The notes beneath the pieces were generated by a model. That model ran no database searches and had not been told where the DNA came from. It was given only the letters and a program-made list of their open reading frames with translations. Shown piece after piece: positions 8,335 through 16,626 of a stretch of DNA of 50,360 nucleotides; within the stretch, counting starts at the first letter, position 1, and each line of letters starts with the position of its first letter. The stretch spans positions 1-50,360 of the forward strand of contig JABBAP010000023.1 of NCBI GenBank assembly GCA_018607905.1, in the 5' to 3' direction. The position numbers and the translations under genes are program-made. This stretch comes from Paracoccaceae bacterium. Lineage in GTDB: Bacteria; Pseudomonadota; Alphaproteobacteria; Rhodobacterales; Rhodobacteraceae.

Positions 8335-9375
8335 TTACGCCGCGCGGGCCTTGAATTTCTTGTATTGAGCGAGCCATGCGTCTGCGAAACCCATCAGCTC
8401 ATTTTGCGTTGTTGTCGGGCCAATGCTCACGCGGATGGCGGAGCTGGCGGTAATGTCGTCAAAGCCCATCGCCGTCAAGACACGGGAGCGTTTTACTTTG
8501 CCGCTGGAACAGGCTGACCCAGCGGAAATTGCGTAACCCGCGAGGTCCATTTGCATGACTTGGGTTTCACCTTTCCATCCCGGAACGGCGATGCAGGACG
8601 TGTTCGGCAGGCGTTTGGCTGCCTGTCCCACAAAGATAGCGTCGGGTACGGCGTCGGCAAGGCGGGCCTCGAATTGATCGCGCAGGGCTTCAACTGGTTC
8701 CCACAGGCCGTTATCGAGGTCGCGTTGCGCCGCTTCTGCCGCTGCGCCGAACCCTGCGATTCCAATAACGTTTTCTGTGCCAGAACGACGGCCCTGTTCT
8801 TGGCCTCCGCCTTTGATTTGTGGTTTCAGCTCTAGGCCTTGTTGCAAAACAACCGCGCCGATGCCCTTTGGTCCGCCGAGTTTGTGCGCTGACAGCAAGG
8901 CCATTTGCGCGCCCGACCATTCAAAAGCGAAACTAGTTTTGCCAAAGGCCTGTACAGCATCGCAAAGCGCAATGTTTTCGAACCCTGTCTGAAGGATGCC
9001 TGTTTCGCTGTTGGCCGCTTGGAGCGCGGTTGTCGTTGGCGCACTCGTCAGGACTGTGCCGTTTTCGACGGAAATATCAGCCGTGCACCACGCAGCAACG
9101 GCGTCGTGCTCTACATCGGCGCAATGAATTTCGCGCCCAGCGAGCGCTAACCCTGCCCCTTCAGTCGCACCAGAGGTGAAGGCGATGTCTGCACTGTCTG
9201 CGCCAAAAGCCGATTTGATCTTAACGCGGGCAGTCTCAACAATCGCTAGGGCTTTACGCCCTTCACCGTGCACGCTCGACGGGTTGCCCACAACATCCAT
9301 CGCCGCGATCATTGCGGCGCGGGCTTCGGGGCGCAGGGGCGCTGTGGCGTTCCAATCTAGGTATACGCGGCTCAT
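8335..9375 (-). CDS. IscS/NifS-type cysteine desulfurase
   Basis: 346 residues from the ATG at 9375 (MSRVYLDWNATAPLRPEAR, the canonical start of class I desulfurases). PLP lysine K165 in SAHKLGGPKG and catalytic cysteine C289 in SAGSACSSG. Class I enzymes donate sulfur to Fe-S assembly, tRNA thiolation and other pathways. The operon thus carries two desulfurases, this one and SufS. At 346 residues it is shorter than E. coli IscS (about 400). The frame open to 9627 overlaps iscR and is not used. No convincing Shine-Dalgarno is seen. Confidence 0.93.
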   Translation of the reverse strand: MSRVYLDWNATAPLRPEARAAMIAAMDVVGNPSSVHGEGRKALAIVETARVKIKSAFGADSADIAFTSGATEGAGLALAGREIHCADVEHDAVAAWCTADISVENGTVLTSAPTTTALQAANSETGILQTGFENIALCDAVQAFGKTSFAFEWSGAQMALLSAHKLGGPKGIGAVVLQQGLELKPQIKGGGQEQGRRSGTENVIGIAGFGAAAEAAQRDLDNGLWEPVEALRDQFEARLADAVPDAIFVGQAAKRLPNTSCIAVPGWKGETQVMQMDLAGYAISAGSACSSGKVKRSRVLTAMGFDDITASSAIRVSIGPTTTQNELMGFADAWLAQYKKFKARAA

Positions 9376-9427
9376 GGGGTGCGGGCCCCCACGTTCTTCT
9401 GGCCAAAAATATCCAAATCCCGTTCCA

Positions 9428-9889
9428 TCATTTTTCATCCACCAATTCAAATAGAGAGGGGACGGCAGGGCATGGAACCATTTGGTTTTCGATGATGTCG
9501 GAAAGCCGTGCTTGGTGCAGGAAGACGTAGACGTGGGCTGACAGGCTCTCCCAGAAACGGTTGGACAGGGATTGCGCGCGCGAGCCTGATGATGCCCCCG
9601 ATGCGCCTGCCCCTTGGCTGAGCGCATCCATTGTTTCGTCTACGGCTTCAAGGATGGTTGAAAGGCGAATTGCATCTGGAGTTTCCGCCAAACGGTATCC
9701 ACCGCCCGGGCCACGCACGCTTTGCACCACGCCAGAGCGGCGCAATTTAACAAAAAGCTGCTCGAGATAGGCCAGCGAAATGTTTTGGCGTTCGGAAATC
9801 TCACCCAAAGACACGAGACCGCCTTTTGATTCTTGTGCCAAATCAACAAGGGCAATCAAAGCATATCTGCCTTTTGTGCTGAGTTTCAC
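9428..9889 (-). CDS. iscR: Rrf2-family regulator IscR with a single cysteine
   Basis: 153 residues, GTG start at 9889 with AAAGGG upstream. The N-terminal winged helix (MKLSTKGRYALIALVDLAQ, then SLAYLEQLFVKLRRSG and VRGPGGGYRL) is unmistakably IscR-like. In E. coli IscR three cysteines after this domain and one histidine hold a [2Fe-2S] cluster. Here the matching segment (residues 91-110, SQGAGASGASSGSRAQSLSN) has none. The only cysteine is C140 in MVPCP. Published work on Rhodobacter sphaeroides IscR describes such single-Cys proteins as an atypical Fe-S binding class. It heads the iscR-suf operon and probably represses it. Confidence 0.93.
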   Translation of the reverse strand: MKLSTKGRYALIALVDLAQESKGGLVSLGEISERQNISLAYLEQLFVKLRRSGVVQSVRGPGGGYRLAETPDAIRLSTILEAVDETMDALSQGAGASGASSGSRAQSLSNRFWESLSAHVYVFLHQARLSDIIENQMVPCPAVPSLFELVDEK

Positions 9890-9935
9890 GTGACTAAACC
9901 CTTTGCAAGTGTTGACGTGCGCGGTGTGAGGGCTT

Positions 9936-9953
9936 ACTCAATATATCTTGAGT
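9936..9953. promoter_or_regulatory. Inverted repeat ACTCAA-N6-TTGAGT in the iscR leader
   Basis: Perfect 6-bp arms around TATATC, 47 to 64 bases upstream of the iscR start and downstream of the candidate promoter. It may be a second operator for IscR or another iron-responsive regulator, or a leader hairpin. No regulator can be assigned from sequence alone. Confidence 0.4.
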
Positions 9954-9972
9954 GCGGCCCCCGCGCCCAATT

Positions 9973-10008
9973 TAGAATTGTTCTAGGTTTTCCGAGCAGT
10001 TTAGTCAA
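9973..10008 (-). promoter_or_regulatory. Candidate iscR-suf promoter with an Iron-Rhodo-box-like operator
   Basis: Reading the minus strand there is TTGACT (10003-10008), a 17-bp spacer and TAGAAC (9980-9985), a plausible sigma-70 promoter for iscR. The inverted repeat TAGAA-TTG-TTCTA at 9973-9985 covers the -10 element. From memory, the Iron-Rhodo-box predicted for Rhodobacterales iron genes and bound by R. sphaeroides IscR is a palindrome of this TAGAA/TTCTA kind. A repressor bound here would block RNA polymerase. The divergent hydrolase gene starts only about 65-100 bp away. Confidence 0.5.
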
Positions 10009-10071
10009 CATCTCACGATGCTGAAAAAACCGCTAAATGGACCGCCGATATTACGGAGCCTGATTGCACGA

Positions 10072-10725
10072 ATGCCTGAAGTAATTTTTCCCGGACCAGA
10101 CGGACGTTTGGAAGGCCGATATCACCCCCAAAAGCAAAAAGATGCGCCCATCGCGATCATCTTGCATCCACACCCGCAATTTGGCGGCACGATGAACAAC
10201 AAGGTTGTTTATAATCTGCATTATGCGTTCCATAAAATGGGGTTCACGGTGCTGCGGTTTAATTTCCGTGGTGTTGGCAAATCGCAGGGCGAATACGATC
10301 AAGGTATTGGCGAGTTGTCTGACGCGGCGTCTGCGCTCGATTATTTGCAAGCAATGAACCCAAATGCGAAACATTGCTGGGTTGCTGGATTTAGTTTTGG
10401 CGCGTGGATTGGCATGCAGTTGTTGATGCGCCGTCCAGAGATTTCTGGATTTATCAGTGTGGCACCGCCGGCCAATATGTACGACTTTTCGTTTCTGGCA
10501 CCCTGCCCTGCGTCTGGTTTGATCATCAACGGATCAGGCGACCGCGTTGCGCCGCCGCCAGACACAATTGATTTGGTGGACAAACTGCACGAGCAGAAGG
10601 GTATTACAATTACCCACCAGGTTCTTGATGGTGCGGGTCACTTCTTTGAAAATGATCACATGGATACGATGATCGGCAATGTCGATACCTACGTGCGCCG
10701 TCGTTTGACCGAGACAACGCGATAG
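10072..10725 (+). CDS. Alpha/beta hydrolase
   Basis: 217 residues from the ATG at 10072, chosen because the sequence MPEVIFPGPDGRLEGRY is the usual start of this family. An ATG at 10018 in the same frame would add 18 residues of no recognised type, and neither start has an ideal ribosome binding site (GGAG at 10055-10058 is 13 bases away). HPHPQFGGTMNNKV and RFNFRGVGKSQGEY are hallmark loops. The nucleophile elbow is GFSFGAW and the C-terminal GAGHFF carries the catalytic His. Annotated relatives are putative esterases or dienelactone-hydrolase-like proteins. The natural substrate is unknown. Confidence 0.85.
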   Translation: MPEVIFPGPDGRLEGRYHPQKQKDAPIAIILHPHPQFGGTMNNKVVYNLHYAFHKMGFTVLRFNFRGVGKSQGEYDQGIGELSDAASALDYLQAMNPNAKHCWVAGFSFGAWIGMQLLMRRPEISGFISVAPPANMYDFSFLAPCPASGLIINGSGDRVAPPPDTIDLVDKLHEQKGITITHQVLDGAGHFFENDHMDTMIGNVDTYVRRRLTETTR

Positions 10726-10779
10726 TATTTTCGCCTTCGGCGAGGATATTTAAGGCCAGAAGAATTAGGGCCGAATGAA

Positions 10780-11880
10780 TTAAGGGGTGGCGATTTTGCC
10801 GCCCCTTTTTGGTTCGTGGCAGCCTGTTGTTAAAGGTGCGCTGATGGGGAGGCCGCGCAGGGTTCGCACGGCGAGGTAGGCAAAGGCTTGGGCCTCGAGC
10901 ATATTGCCGTCTAAGTTGAGGGTTTCGATGGGGGTGATCGTGCCTGATAGGCGTTTTTTAAGCTCGTTCATCAGAGTGGGGTTTTGGGCGCCGCCCCCGC
11001 AGATGTACCAGTTTTGCGGCTGGGTTGGCAGGTGAGGTTGGTTTGCGGCAACACAGGCGGCGGGGAGTGCGGTTAGGGTCGCAGCTGCGTCTGGGGTGGA
11101 GAGGTGTTCGACCAGTTTCAGCGCATCGTGGAAATCATGGCGGTCCAGTGATTTCGGTGGTTTTTGTGCGAAGAACGCCCGTTGGAAGATGCGCGTGAGG
11201 ATGGTTTCGTCGGGCGTCCCTGTAGCGGCGAGCGCACCGTTTTCATCCAAGGGTTGGTTTAGGCGTGATTGCATTAGATCGTTTAGAGGCGCGTTCGCGG
11301 GGCCCGTGTCAAATGCAAGCAAAGCGTCTGCGGATTCGGGTGTGGGTTTGCTGGGGTCGATCAGGGTGACGTTGCCAACGCCGCCGAGGTTTAAGAAGGC
11401 GGTTGGTTCTGAGATTCCCGCCCATTTGGCGCAGGCGAAGTGGAAGAAGGGGGCCAGTGGTGCACCCTGCCCGCCGTGTTTCATGTCGTTTGTGCGAAAA
11501 TCCCAGATGGTTTGGATGCCTGTGCGATTGGCGAGATCGATGCCATCGCCAAGCTGGAAGGTGCGTGCATTTTCAGGATCGTGATTTAGGGTTTGGCCAT
11601 GAAAGCCGACGAGATCGATGTTTTCAAATTCACCAACAATTTCCGCGTGGGCGGATTGGATAACGTGGCGTGCGGCGTTTAGGATTTCGGGGTCGTCTTG
11701 GGGCCACAGGCCTTGGGCGGCCGCTAAGATTTCGACCTCGCGTGCAGTGAATGGGCGAAAAGCGCTTTCGCCGAACTCGTGGATTTCAACGCCGTCGGTG
11801 AGCAGAACGGCAGCATCGACACCGTCCATTGAGGTGCCTGACATTAGGCCAAGTGCGCGGATGGGGGTAAAATCTGCCAT
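10780..11880 (-). CDS. anmK: Anhydro-N-acetylmuramic acid kinase AnmK
   Basis: 366 residues from the ATG at 11880, preceded by AAAGGAAA. Converts 1,6-anhydro-N-acetylmuramic acid released from peptidoglycan to N-acetylmuramate 6-phosphate in cell-wall recycling. Family signatures are LGLMSGTSMDGVDAAVL near the N-terminus (nucleotide-binding loop), DFRTNDMKHGGQGAPLAPFFH in the middle, AFDTGPANAPLND and CGGGAQNPTLM. The usual FDTGPGN is FDTGPAN here. The gene diverges from tyrS. Its 3' end contains the arm of the intrinsic terminator that serves the convergent hydrolase gene. Confidence 0.95.
   Translation of the reverse strand: MADFTPIRALGLMSGTSMDGVDAAVLLTDGVEIHEFGESAFRPFTAREVEILAAAQGLWPQDDPEILNAARHVIQSAHAEIVGEFENIDLVGFHGQTLNHDPENARTFQLGDGIDLANRTGIQTIWDFRTNDMKHGGQGAPLAPFFHFACAKWAGISEPTAFLNLGGVGNVTLIDPSKPTPESADALLAFDTGPANAPLNDLMQSRLNQPLDENGALAATGTPDETILTRIFQRAFFAQKPPKSLDRHDFHDALKLVEHLSTPDAAATLTALPAACVAANQPHLPTQPQNWYICGGGAQNPTLMNELKKRLSGTITPIETLNLDGNMLEAQAFAYLAVRTLRGLPISAPLTTGCHEPKRGGKIATP
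10782..10810 (+). terminator. Intrinsic terminator of the hydrolase gene
   Basis: Stem AAGGGGTGGC (10782-10791) pairs with GCCGCCCCTT (10798-10807) with one G-T pair and a 6-base loop, followed by a run of T to 10810 on the plus strand. The hairpin sits in the last codons of the convergent anmK gene, so one element serves as a terminator and as coding DNA. Confidence 0.75.
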
Positions 11881-11949
11881 TGGTCTTTCCTTTCGCGGGG
11901 CACCCGTTATACGTAGCGGCCTGAAACATAACAAAGAAAGACAAAACCG

Positions 11950-13200
11950 ATGACTTACAAGCCCAAATCTGAGTTTCTGCACGTGATGCAGAGCCGGGGC
12001 TTCTTGCAGGACTGTACAGACCTGGAGGGGCTCGATGAACGCCTACTCAAAGGTGTATTACCTGCCTATATCGGCTTTGATGCGACAGCGGACAGCTTGC
12101 ATGTGGGATCGCTGATCCAGATCATGATGCTGCGTTGGTTGCAAAAGACTGGCCACAAGCCTGTTACGTTGATGGGGGGTGGGACGACCAAGATTGGGGA
12201 TCCGTCTGGTAAGGACGAGTCCAGACAGATGATCACGGCTGAGAAGATTGCGCAGAATGTTGGCGGGATTTTCAAAGTGTTTGAAAAATACCTGACGTTT
12301 GGCGATGGTCCGACCGATGCGGTGCAGCCCAACAATGCAGAATGGCTGGATAAGCTGAATTACATCGAGTTTTTGCGCGATATTGGCCCGCATTTCACCA
12401 TTAACCGCATGTTGACGTTCGAAAGCGTGAAGCAGCGGTTGGATCGTGAACAGCCGCTGACGTTTCTTGAGTTCAACTACATGCTGTTGCAGAGCTATGA
12501 TTTCATGGAGCTGAACAAACGTTACGGCGTTGGATTGCAGATGGGTGGCTCTGATCAGTGGGGCAACATCGTGAATGGTGTTGATCTGACGCGGCGGATT
12601 TCGCAGACACAGGTGTTTGGGCTGACCACGCCGTTGCTGACCAAAGCGGATGGCTCCAAGATGGGCAAATCGGCGGCGGGTGCGATTTGGTTGAATGAGG
12701 ATAAGTTGAGCTCGTACGAGTTTTGGCAGTTCTGGCGCAACACGTTGGATGCAGATGTGGGTAAATTCCTGCGGCTGTTTACCGAGATTGATCTGGATGA
12801 ATGTGATCGTTTGGGTGCGCTTGAGGGTTCGGAAATCAACGAGGCTAAAACAGTTCTGGCGAATGCGGCGACGACGCTTGCACACGGCGCGGAGGCTGCA
12901 AAAGCGGCAGAAGCAACAGCGCGTGAAGTGTTTGAAAAAGGCGGCGTTGGGGATGATTTGCCGACGGTTGTTCTGGATGCCAACGATGTGGGCGACGGGA
13001 TTTCTATCGTTCAGTTGTTCGTGAAATCGGGCCTGTCTGGATCGGGCAAAGACGCAAAACGGCTGATTTCAGATGGCGGTGCCAAGCTGGATGATGTTGC
13101 GGTGACAGATGCTGGAACGATGATTTCTGCAGATCAGTTGCGCGGCGCAATCAAGCTGTCGGCTGGCAAAAAACGCCACGCATTGGCAAAAATCCTATAA
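11950..13200 (+). CDS. tyrS: Tyrosyl-tRNA synthetase
   Basis: 416 residues, normal for bacterial TyrRS. Class I aminoacyl-tRNA synthetase charging tRNA-Tyr. The HIGH-type motif is HVGS in ADSLHVGSL, and the KMSKS-type motif is KMGKS in [23 protein letters not shown] contributes to tyrosine binding. The C-terminal S4-like RNA-binding domain covers about residues 350-416. Diverges from anmK with a 69-bp shared promoter region. Confidence 0.97.
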   Translation: MTYKPKSEFLHVMQSRGFLQDCTDLEGLDERLLKGVLPAYIGFDATADSLHVGSLIQIMMLRWLQKTGHKPVTLMGGGTTKIGDPSGKDESRQMITAEKIAQNVGGIFKVFEKYLTFGDGPTDAVQPNNAEWLDKLNYIEFLRDIGPHFTINRMLTFESVKQRLDREQPLTFLEFNYMLLQSYDFMELNKRYGVGLQMGGSDQWGNIVNGVDLTRRISQTQVFGLTTPLLTKADGSKMGKSAAGAIWLNEDKLSSYEFWQFWRNTLDADVGKFLRLFTEIDLDECDRLGALEGSEINEAKTVLANAATTLAHGAEAAKAAEATAREVFEKGGVGDDLPTVVLDANDVGDGISIVQLFVKSGLSGSGKDAKRLISDGGAKLDDVAVTDAGTMISADQLRGAIKLSAGKKRHALAKIL

Positions 13201-13215
13201 TTTGATGCTCGGGGA

Positions 13216-14178
13216 TTAGTTTCCGAGCATCCACTTTCCGTTCGGATGAAACGCGTGGAACGCAAAGGCAAAGGCCACGTCGTGTGCGATATCTTGGCCC
13301 TTTGCGTTTATGACGCGGATAGAACCGACGTCTTTGCCCTGCCCTATTTTGGCGGCGTCCAGCGCCGAGGCGGTTCCTGCAATCCACGAAATTGTGACGC
13401 CTTTTTCGGTGATTTCATTCATTTTGCGCAGCCGTTCCAGCGGCCACGCCCGATTTTTCACTACGACAACACGGGACAAGGGTTCGATGTCGTGGGGCGG
13501 CATTTCCCCGTTGTACAAAAACGGACGATCAAGACTGTCGTAGCCCGCATACGGATTTTGGCCGTAACGGCGGCTTGATTTGGGTTCAGCCATCACAAGA
13601 CCATCTGGGTTTCGCGCCCTAAATGCGCCCCAGCTTTCCATCCAGCCTGGTAGTTTTTTCAACTTACGACCGGTTTGAACGCCGACAATCCCCGTTCCGC
13701 TGAACTGTTGCCACCAGCTTTCGGTTTCGCGATCAAACATGATCATATCGGAATTGCGCAGCTTGCCCGATACGCCGAACGTAAGGGTTTTTCCCGACAC
13801 GCGGCGATCAAAGATGATGCCCGAATTGCAAAGCGGGCAGAAAGTGACCGCGATGGGGGTGCTGCCCACCGTGTCATTCGCGATTTCATGCCACATGAGG
13901 TAGCGGATCGGATAGGCGCGCGCCGTTTCGCCGTCTAATTCTACGACCATGACGGGTTCACGGTTCGGGATGTTTTTGGATTGATCAACGCGGATCATTT
14001 GAGGATTGTCGATAGCGGGAATGCCATCGCGCGGCGGGCCGCCGGACAGGATTTCGGTGAAGGGCACATCTGATTTGCCAAAATCAGTGTTGGGCCATTC
14101 GTGTTTCCAAAATTGAACCTGCGCCACTGCCGGAGCGGTAAAAACAATCATGCAAAGTGTAAAAATAAAACGGATCAT
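13216..14178 (-). CDS. DUF3179 domain secreted protein
   Basis: 320 residues with a clear signal peptide (MIRFIFTLCMIVFTAPAVAQ, cleavage near residue 20), so it acts outside the cytoplasm. The DUF3179 signature includes ARAYPIRYLMWHEIAND, VTFCPLCNSGIIFDR (C114 and C117) and LTFGVSGKLRNSDMIMFD. The CxxC pair and the nearby His (in YLMWHE) could bind a metal or form a redox disulfide, but the family has no agreed function. It stands alone, transcribed leftward, converging on tyrS with 15 bp between the stop codons. Confidence 0.85.
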   Translation of the reverse strand: MIRFIFTLCMIVFTAPAVAQVQFWKHEWPNTDFGKSDVPFTEILSGGPPRDGIPAIDNPQMIRVDQSKNIPNREPVMVVELDGETARAYPIRYLMWHEIANDTVGSTPIAVTFCPLCNSGIIFDRRVSGKTLTFGVSGKLRNSDMIMFDRETESWWQQFSGTGIVGVQTGRKLKKLPGWMESWGAFRARNPDGLVMAEPKSSRRYGQNPYAGYDSLDRPFLYNGEMPPHDIEPLSRVVVVKNRAWPLERLRKMNEITEKGVTISWIAGTASALDAAKIGQGKDVGSIRVINAKGQDIAHDVAFAFAFHAFHPNGKWMLGN

Positions 14179-14251
14179 GGCATCCTCAGAACTGGGTCTG
14201 GCGATGGTGACATGAAATTTAGCAAAGCGCAGCCCTGCTCACGCAGTGTTG

Positions 14252-14282
14252 AAAGGCGGCCAGTTCTGATGTGGCCGCCTTT
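14252..14282 (-). terminator. Hairpin terminator after the PPIase operon
   Basis: Perfect 11-bp stem AAAGGCGGCCA / TGGCCGCCTTT with a 9-base loop (14263-14271), six bases beyond the stop of the secreted PPIase. The A/T ends make it symmetrical, so it could act in both directions. The T run is short on either strand. Confidence 0.6.
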
Positions 14283-14288
14283 GATGTT

Positions 14289-14930
14289 TTAGTCAGTTGA
14301 CGTTTCAGTCGTTGTTTCAGAAGCAGCTTCTTCTGCAGCTGCTTTTGCGGCAGCTTCGATGTCTGACTTGACCATAACTGTCTTCATGTAATCAGGTTCA
14401 GCGACCGCGCCATTGGCAGCCTCGTCGCCCTTTTTGATTGCATCGACAACTTCTTGACCCACTGAAACGCGACCAACAACGGTGTATTTCCCGTTCAAGA
14501 ATGAGCCTTCGTCAAACATGATGAAAAACTGCGAATTGGCTGAGTTTGGATCTTGCGACCGCGCCATGCCAACAACACCAGTTTCATAGTTGATGTCAGA
14601 GAACTCTGCTGGAAGATCAGGCAAGGCTGAACCACCAAGACCTGCAAAGCGCAGATTGAAGCCTTCCAACTTGCCATGTTCTACGTCGCCCGTTTGTGCC
14701 ATAAACCCCGGGATCACGCGGTGAAACACCACGCCATCATACAGACCTTCGCGCGTCAAACGCTTCATACGCTCGGCATGTTGTGGCGCAACATCTGGCC
14801 GCAATTCAATTTCAATTGTGCCTGTTGTTTCGCCAGCAACTTCGATTACCAACGTGTTTTCTGCATCCGCTGCAAACAAGGGCGCTGCTGCGAAGGCCGC
14901 AACAGCAATAAGGGATGTGAAAAACCGCAT
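14289..14930 (-). CDS. Secreted cyclophilin-type peptidyl-prolyl isomerase
   Basis: 213 residues. Signal peptide MRFFTSLIAVAAFAAAPLFA, then a cyclophilin domain with VVFHRVIPGFMAQTGD, AEFSDINYETGVVGMARS and NSANSQFFIM. These include the catalytic Arg of FHRVI and the Phe of FMAQ. It would catalyse proline isomerisation in the periplasm. The C-terminus is a low-complexity Ala/Glu/Thr tail (AAKAAAEEAASE and similar). The ATG shares a base with the stop codon of the upstream cytoplasmic paralogue (TAATG), so translation is coupled. Confidence 0.93.
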   Translation of the reverse strand: MRFFTSLIAVAAFAAAPLFAADAENTLVIEVAGETTGTIEIELRPDVAPQHAERMKRLTREGLYDGVVFHRVIPGFMAQTGDVEHGKLEGFNLRFAGLGGSALPDLPAEFSDINYETGVVGMARSQDPNSANSQFFIMFDEGSFLNGKYTVVGRVSVGQEVVDAIKKGDEAANGAVAEPDYMKTVMVKSDIEAAAKAAAEEAASETTTETSTD

Positions 14931-15439
14931 TATGCGTCTGCAGCCACTTTTACAGAAATCATTGTGTCAGGGTCTGCCGGTGGCTCGCCTTTGACGATGG
15001 CATCTACGTGGTCCATGCCTTCAATGACTTGGCCGTAAACGGTGTATTGACCGTTCAGGAAATCATTGTCGCTGAAGTTGATGAAGAACTGCGAGTTCGC
15101 GCTGTCTGGGCTTTGGCTGCGTGCTGCGCCGATGGAGCCGCGTGCGTGCGGGATTTTGGAGAATTCTGCCGGAACGTTGCCCATGTCAGACCCGCCCGTA
15201 CCCGCCATGCGGATGTTAAAGCTGTCGGCAGTTTTGTTGCCGTTGGCCACGTCGCCAGTTTGCGCCATGAAACCATCAATTACGCGGTGAAAGACGACGC
15301 CGTCGTATTTGCCAGCACGCGCCAATTCTTTCATGCGTGCAACGTGTTTTGGGGCTACATCTGGCAGCAGGTCGATTTTTACGTCGCCATTTTTAAGGGT
15401 GATGATGATACCGTTTTCGGGGTCTTTGAAATCTGCCAT
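14930..15439 (-). CDS. Cytoplasmic cyclophilin-type peptidyl-prolyl isomerase
   Basis: 169 residues from the ATG at 15439, preceded by a strong GGAGG at about 5 bases. The longer frame to 15469 bypasses this site. Cyclophilin motifs VVFHRVIDGFMAQTGD, HARGSIGAARSQSPDSANSQFFINF and FLNGQYTVYGQV. No signal peptide, so cytoplasmic, unlike its coupled neighbour. The pair looks like a duplication with one copy targeted to the periplasm. Lies downstream of coaD on the same strand. Confidence 0.95.
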   Translation of the reverse strand: MADFKDPENGIIITLKNGDVKIDLLPDVAPKHVARMKELARAGKYDGVVFHRVIDGFMAQTGDVANGNKTADSFNIRMAGTGGSDMGNVPAEFSKIPHARGSIGAARSQSPDSANSQFFINFSDNDFLNGQYTVYGQVIEGMDHVDAIVKGEPPADPDTMISVKVAADA

Positions 15440-15545
15440 TTTGGCCTCCAGTTTTAGGTTTTGCGGCACACTAAGGGATGCGCCAAAAAAGGGAAAGTGC
15501 GGTTTCGTCGCGGGGGGTGCAAATGCGCGTTATCGCGCCTTGCGC

Positions 15546-16040
15546 TCAGCGTTTGTATTTCGCTTTGAGCGCGGTTGCGACCTCGGGCGGGACGAATTTG
15601 GTGATATCGCCATCAAGGCGGGTGATTTCTTTGACCAGTTTTGACGCAATGGATTGGTATTCAGCATCGGCCATTAAGAAAACAGTTTCGATTTCGTCGT
15701 TCATGGCGCGGTTCATGCCGACCATTTGAAATTCGTATTCGAAATCGGACACGGCGCGTAGGCCACGAATGATGACCGTTGCGCCGACATCTTGGGCGCA
15801 GTGGATCAGCAGATTTTCGAATGGGTGAACGACGATTTCGACGCCCATTTCGCGGGCAATAGCGCCACATGTGCTGTCGACCATTTCAACCCGTTCTTCG
15901 AGCGAGAAAAGCGGGCCTTTGTCGCGGTTTATCGCAACACCAATGACCAGACGATCAACCAGCGTGCAGGCACGGCGAAAAATATCCAAATGACCGTGCG
16001 TGACGGGATCGAAGGTTCCGGGGTACAGACCAGTGCGCAT
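15546..16040 (-). CDS. coaD: Phosphopantetheine adenylyltransferase
   Basis: 164 residues, exactly the family size. Transfers AMP from ATP to 4'-phosphopantetheine in the penultimate step of coenzyme A synthesis. The nucleotidyltransferase signature is YPGTFDPVTHGHLDI (T/HxGH motif). The substrate-binding segment RGLRAVSDFEYEFQMVGMN and the SSKLVKEI-like IASKLVKEI near the C-terminus are present. First gene of a probable coaD-PPIase-PPIase operon, with a 106-bp gap to the next gene. Confidence 0.97.
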   Translation of the reverse strand: MRTGLYPGTFDPVTHGHLDIFRRACTLVDRLVIGVAINRDKGPLFSLEERVEMVDSTCGAIAREMGVEIVVHPFENLLIHCAQDVGATVIIRGLRAVSDFEYEFQMVGMNRAMNDEIETVFLMADAEYQSIASKLVKEITRLDGDITKFVPPEVATALKAKYKR

Positions 16041-16133
16041 TTTGGGCCTCAGCAGTTGTTCGTTAAGAAGGGATGGGACGCAGACGCGCGAAATGCAAGT
16101 GAGAATTCAGGAATTACGGGAAGTGACGCGCCG

Positions 16134-16574
16134 TTAACGCCCCATGATCATATCTTGGAGCGCGTCTTTTTCGGTGTTGATTTCAGACAGTCGCGCGCTG
16201 ACGATATCGCCGATGGAGACGATACCGATCATTTTGTCGCCATCCATCACGGGCATGTGGCGAAAGCGCTTTTCGGTCATTTGCAACAACACACTTTCGG
16301 CGGTTTGATCCGCTGAGGTAGTGATAATATTGGCGGTCATCAAGTCGCTTACCGTGTCGCTCATGCACCCAGCGCCACGTTTTCCAAGTTCGCGCACGAT
16401 ATCGCGTTCGGATAAAATACCTGCCACATCTGTACCGGTTTTTGAAACCACAAGCGCGCCGATGCCGTGGGACGATAACACGTTGGCCGCATCGCTGATG
16501 GAGCTATCTGGGGTTACGGTTGCGATTTTGCCAGAGGATTTACCTGCTAGGATTTGTTTGATGAGCATGCGCAC
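16134..16574 (-). CDS. CBS-domain pair protein
   Basis: 146 residues made of two tandem CBS domains, about residues 18-70 (GIGALVVSKTGTDVAGILSERDIVREL) and 82-138 (RFRHMPVMDGDKMIGIVSIGDIV). Paired CBS domains bind adenine nucleotides and act as energy sensors. Stand-alone forms of this size are widespread, and the partner is unknown. GAGGA precedes the ATG by about 7 bases, supporting the start at 16574. Confidence 0.9.
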   Translation of the reverse strand: MRMLIKQILAGKSSGKIATVTPDSSISDAANVLSSHGIGALVVSKTGTDVAGILSERDIVRELGKRGAGCMSDTVSDLMTANIITTSADQTAESVLLQMTEKRFRHMPVMDGDKMIGIVSIGDIVSARLSEINTEKDALQDMIMGR

Positions 16575-16626
16575 GTCCTCGCTGAATTGGGGTTGCGTTC
16601 ATCGTGCCTTGGCGGGTGGTTTCGTG

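Noticed and set aside
9376-9627. N-terminal extension of the iscS-like frame
   Set aside because: It overlaps iscR, whereas the family start MSRVYLDWNATAP lies at 9375.
12058-12885. 275-codon minus-strand frame opposite tyrS
   Set aside because: Shadow of tyrS; Gln/Arg/His-rich, without any recognisable motif.
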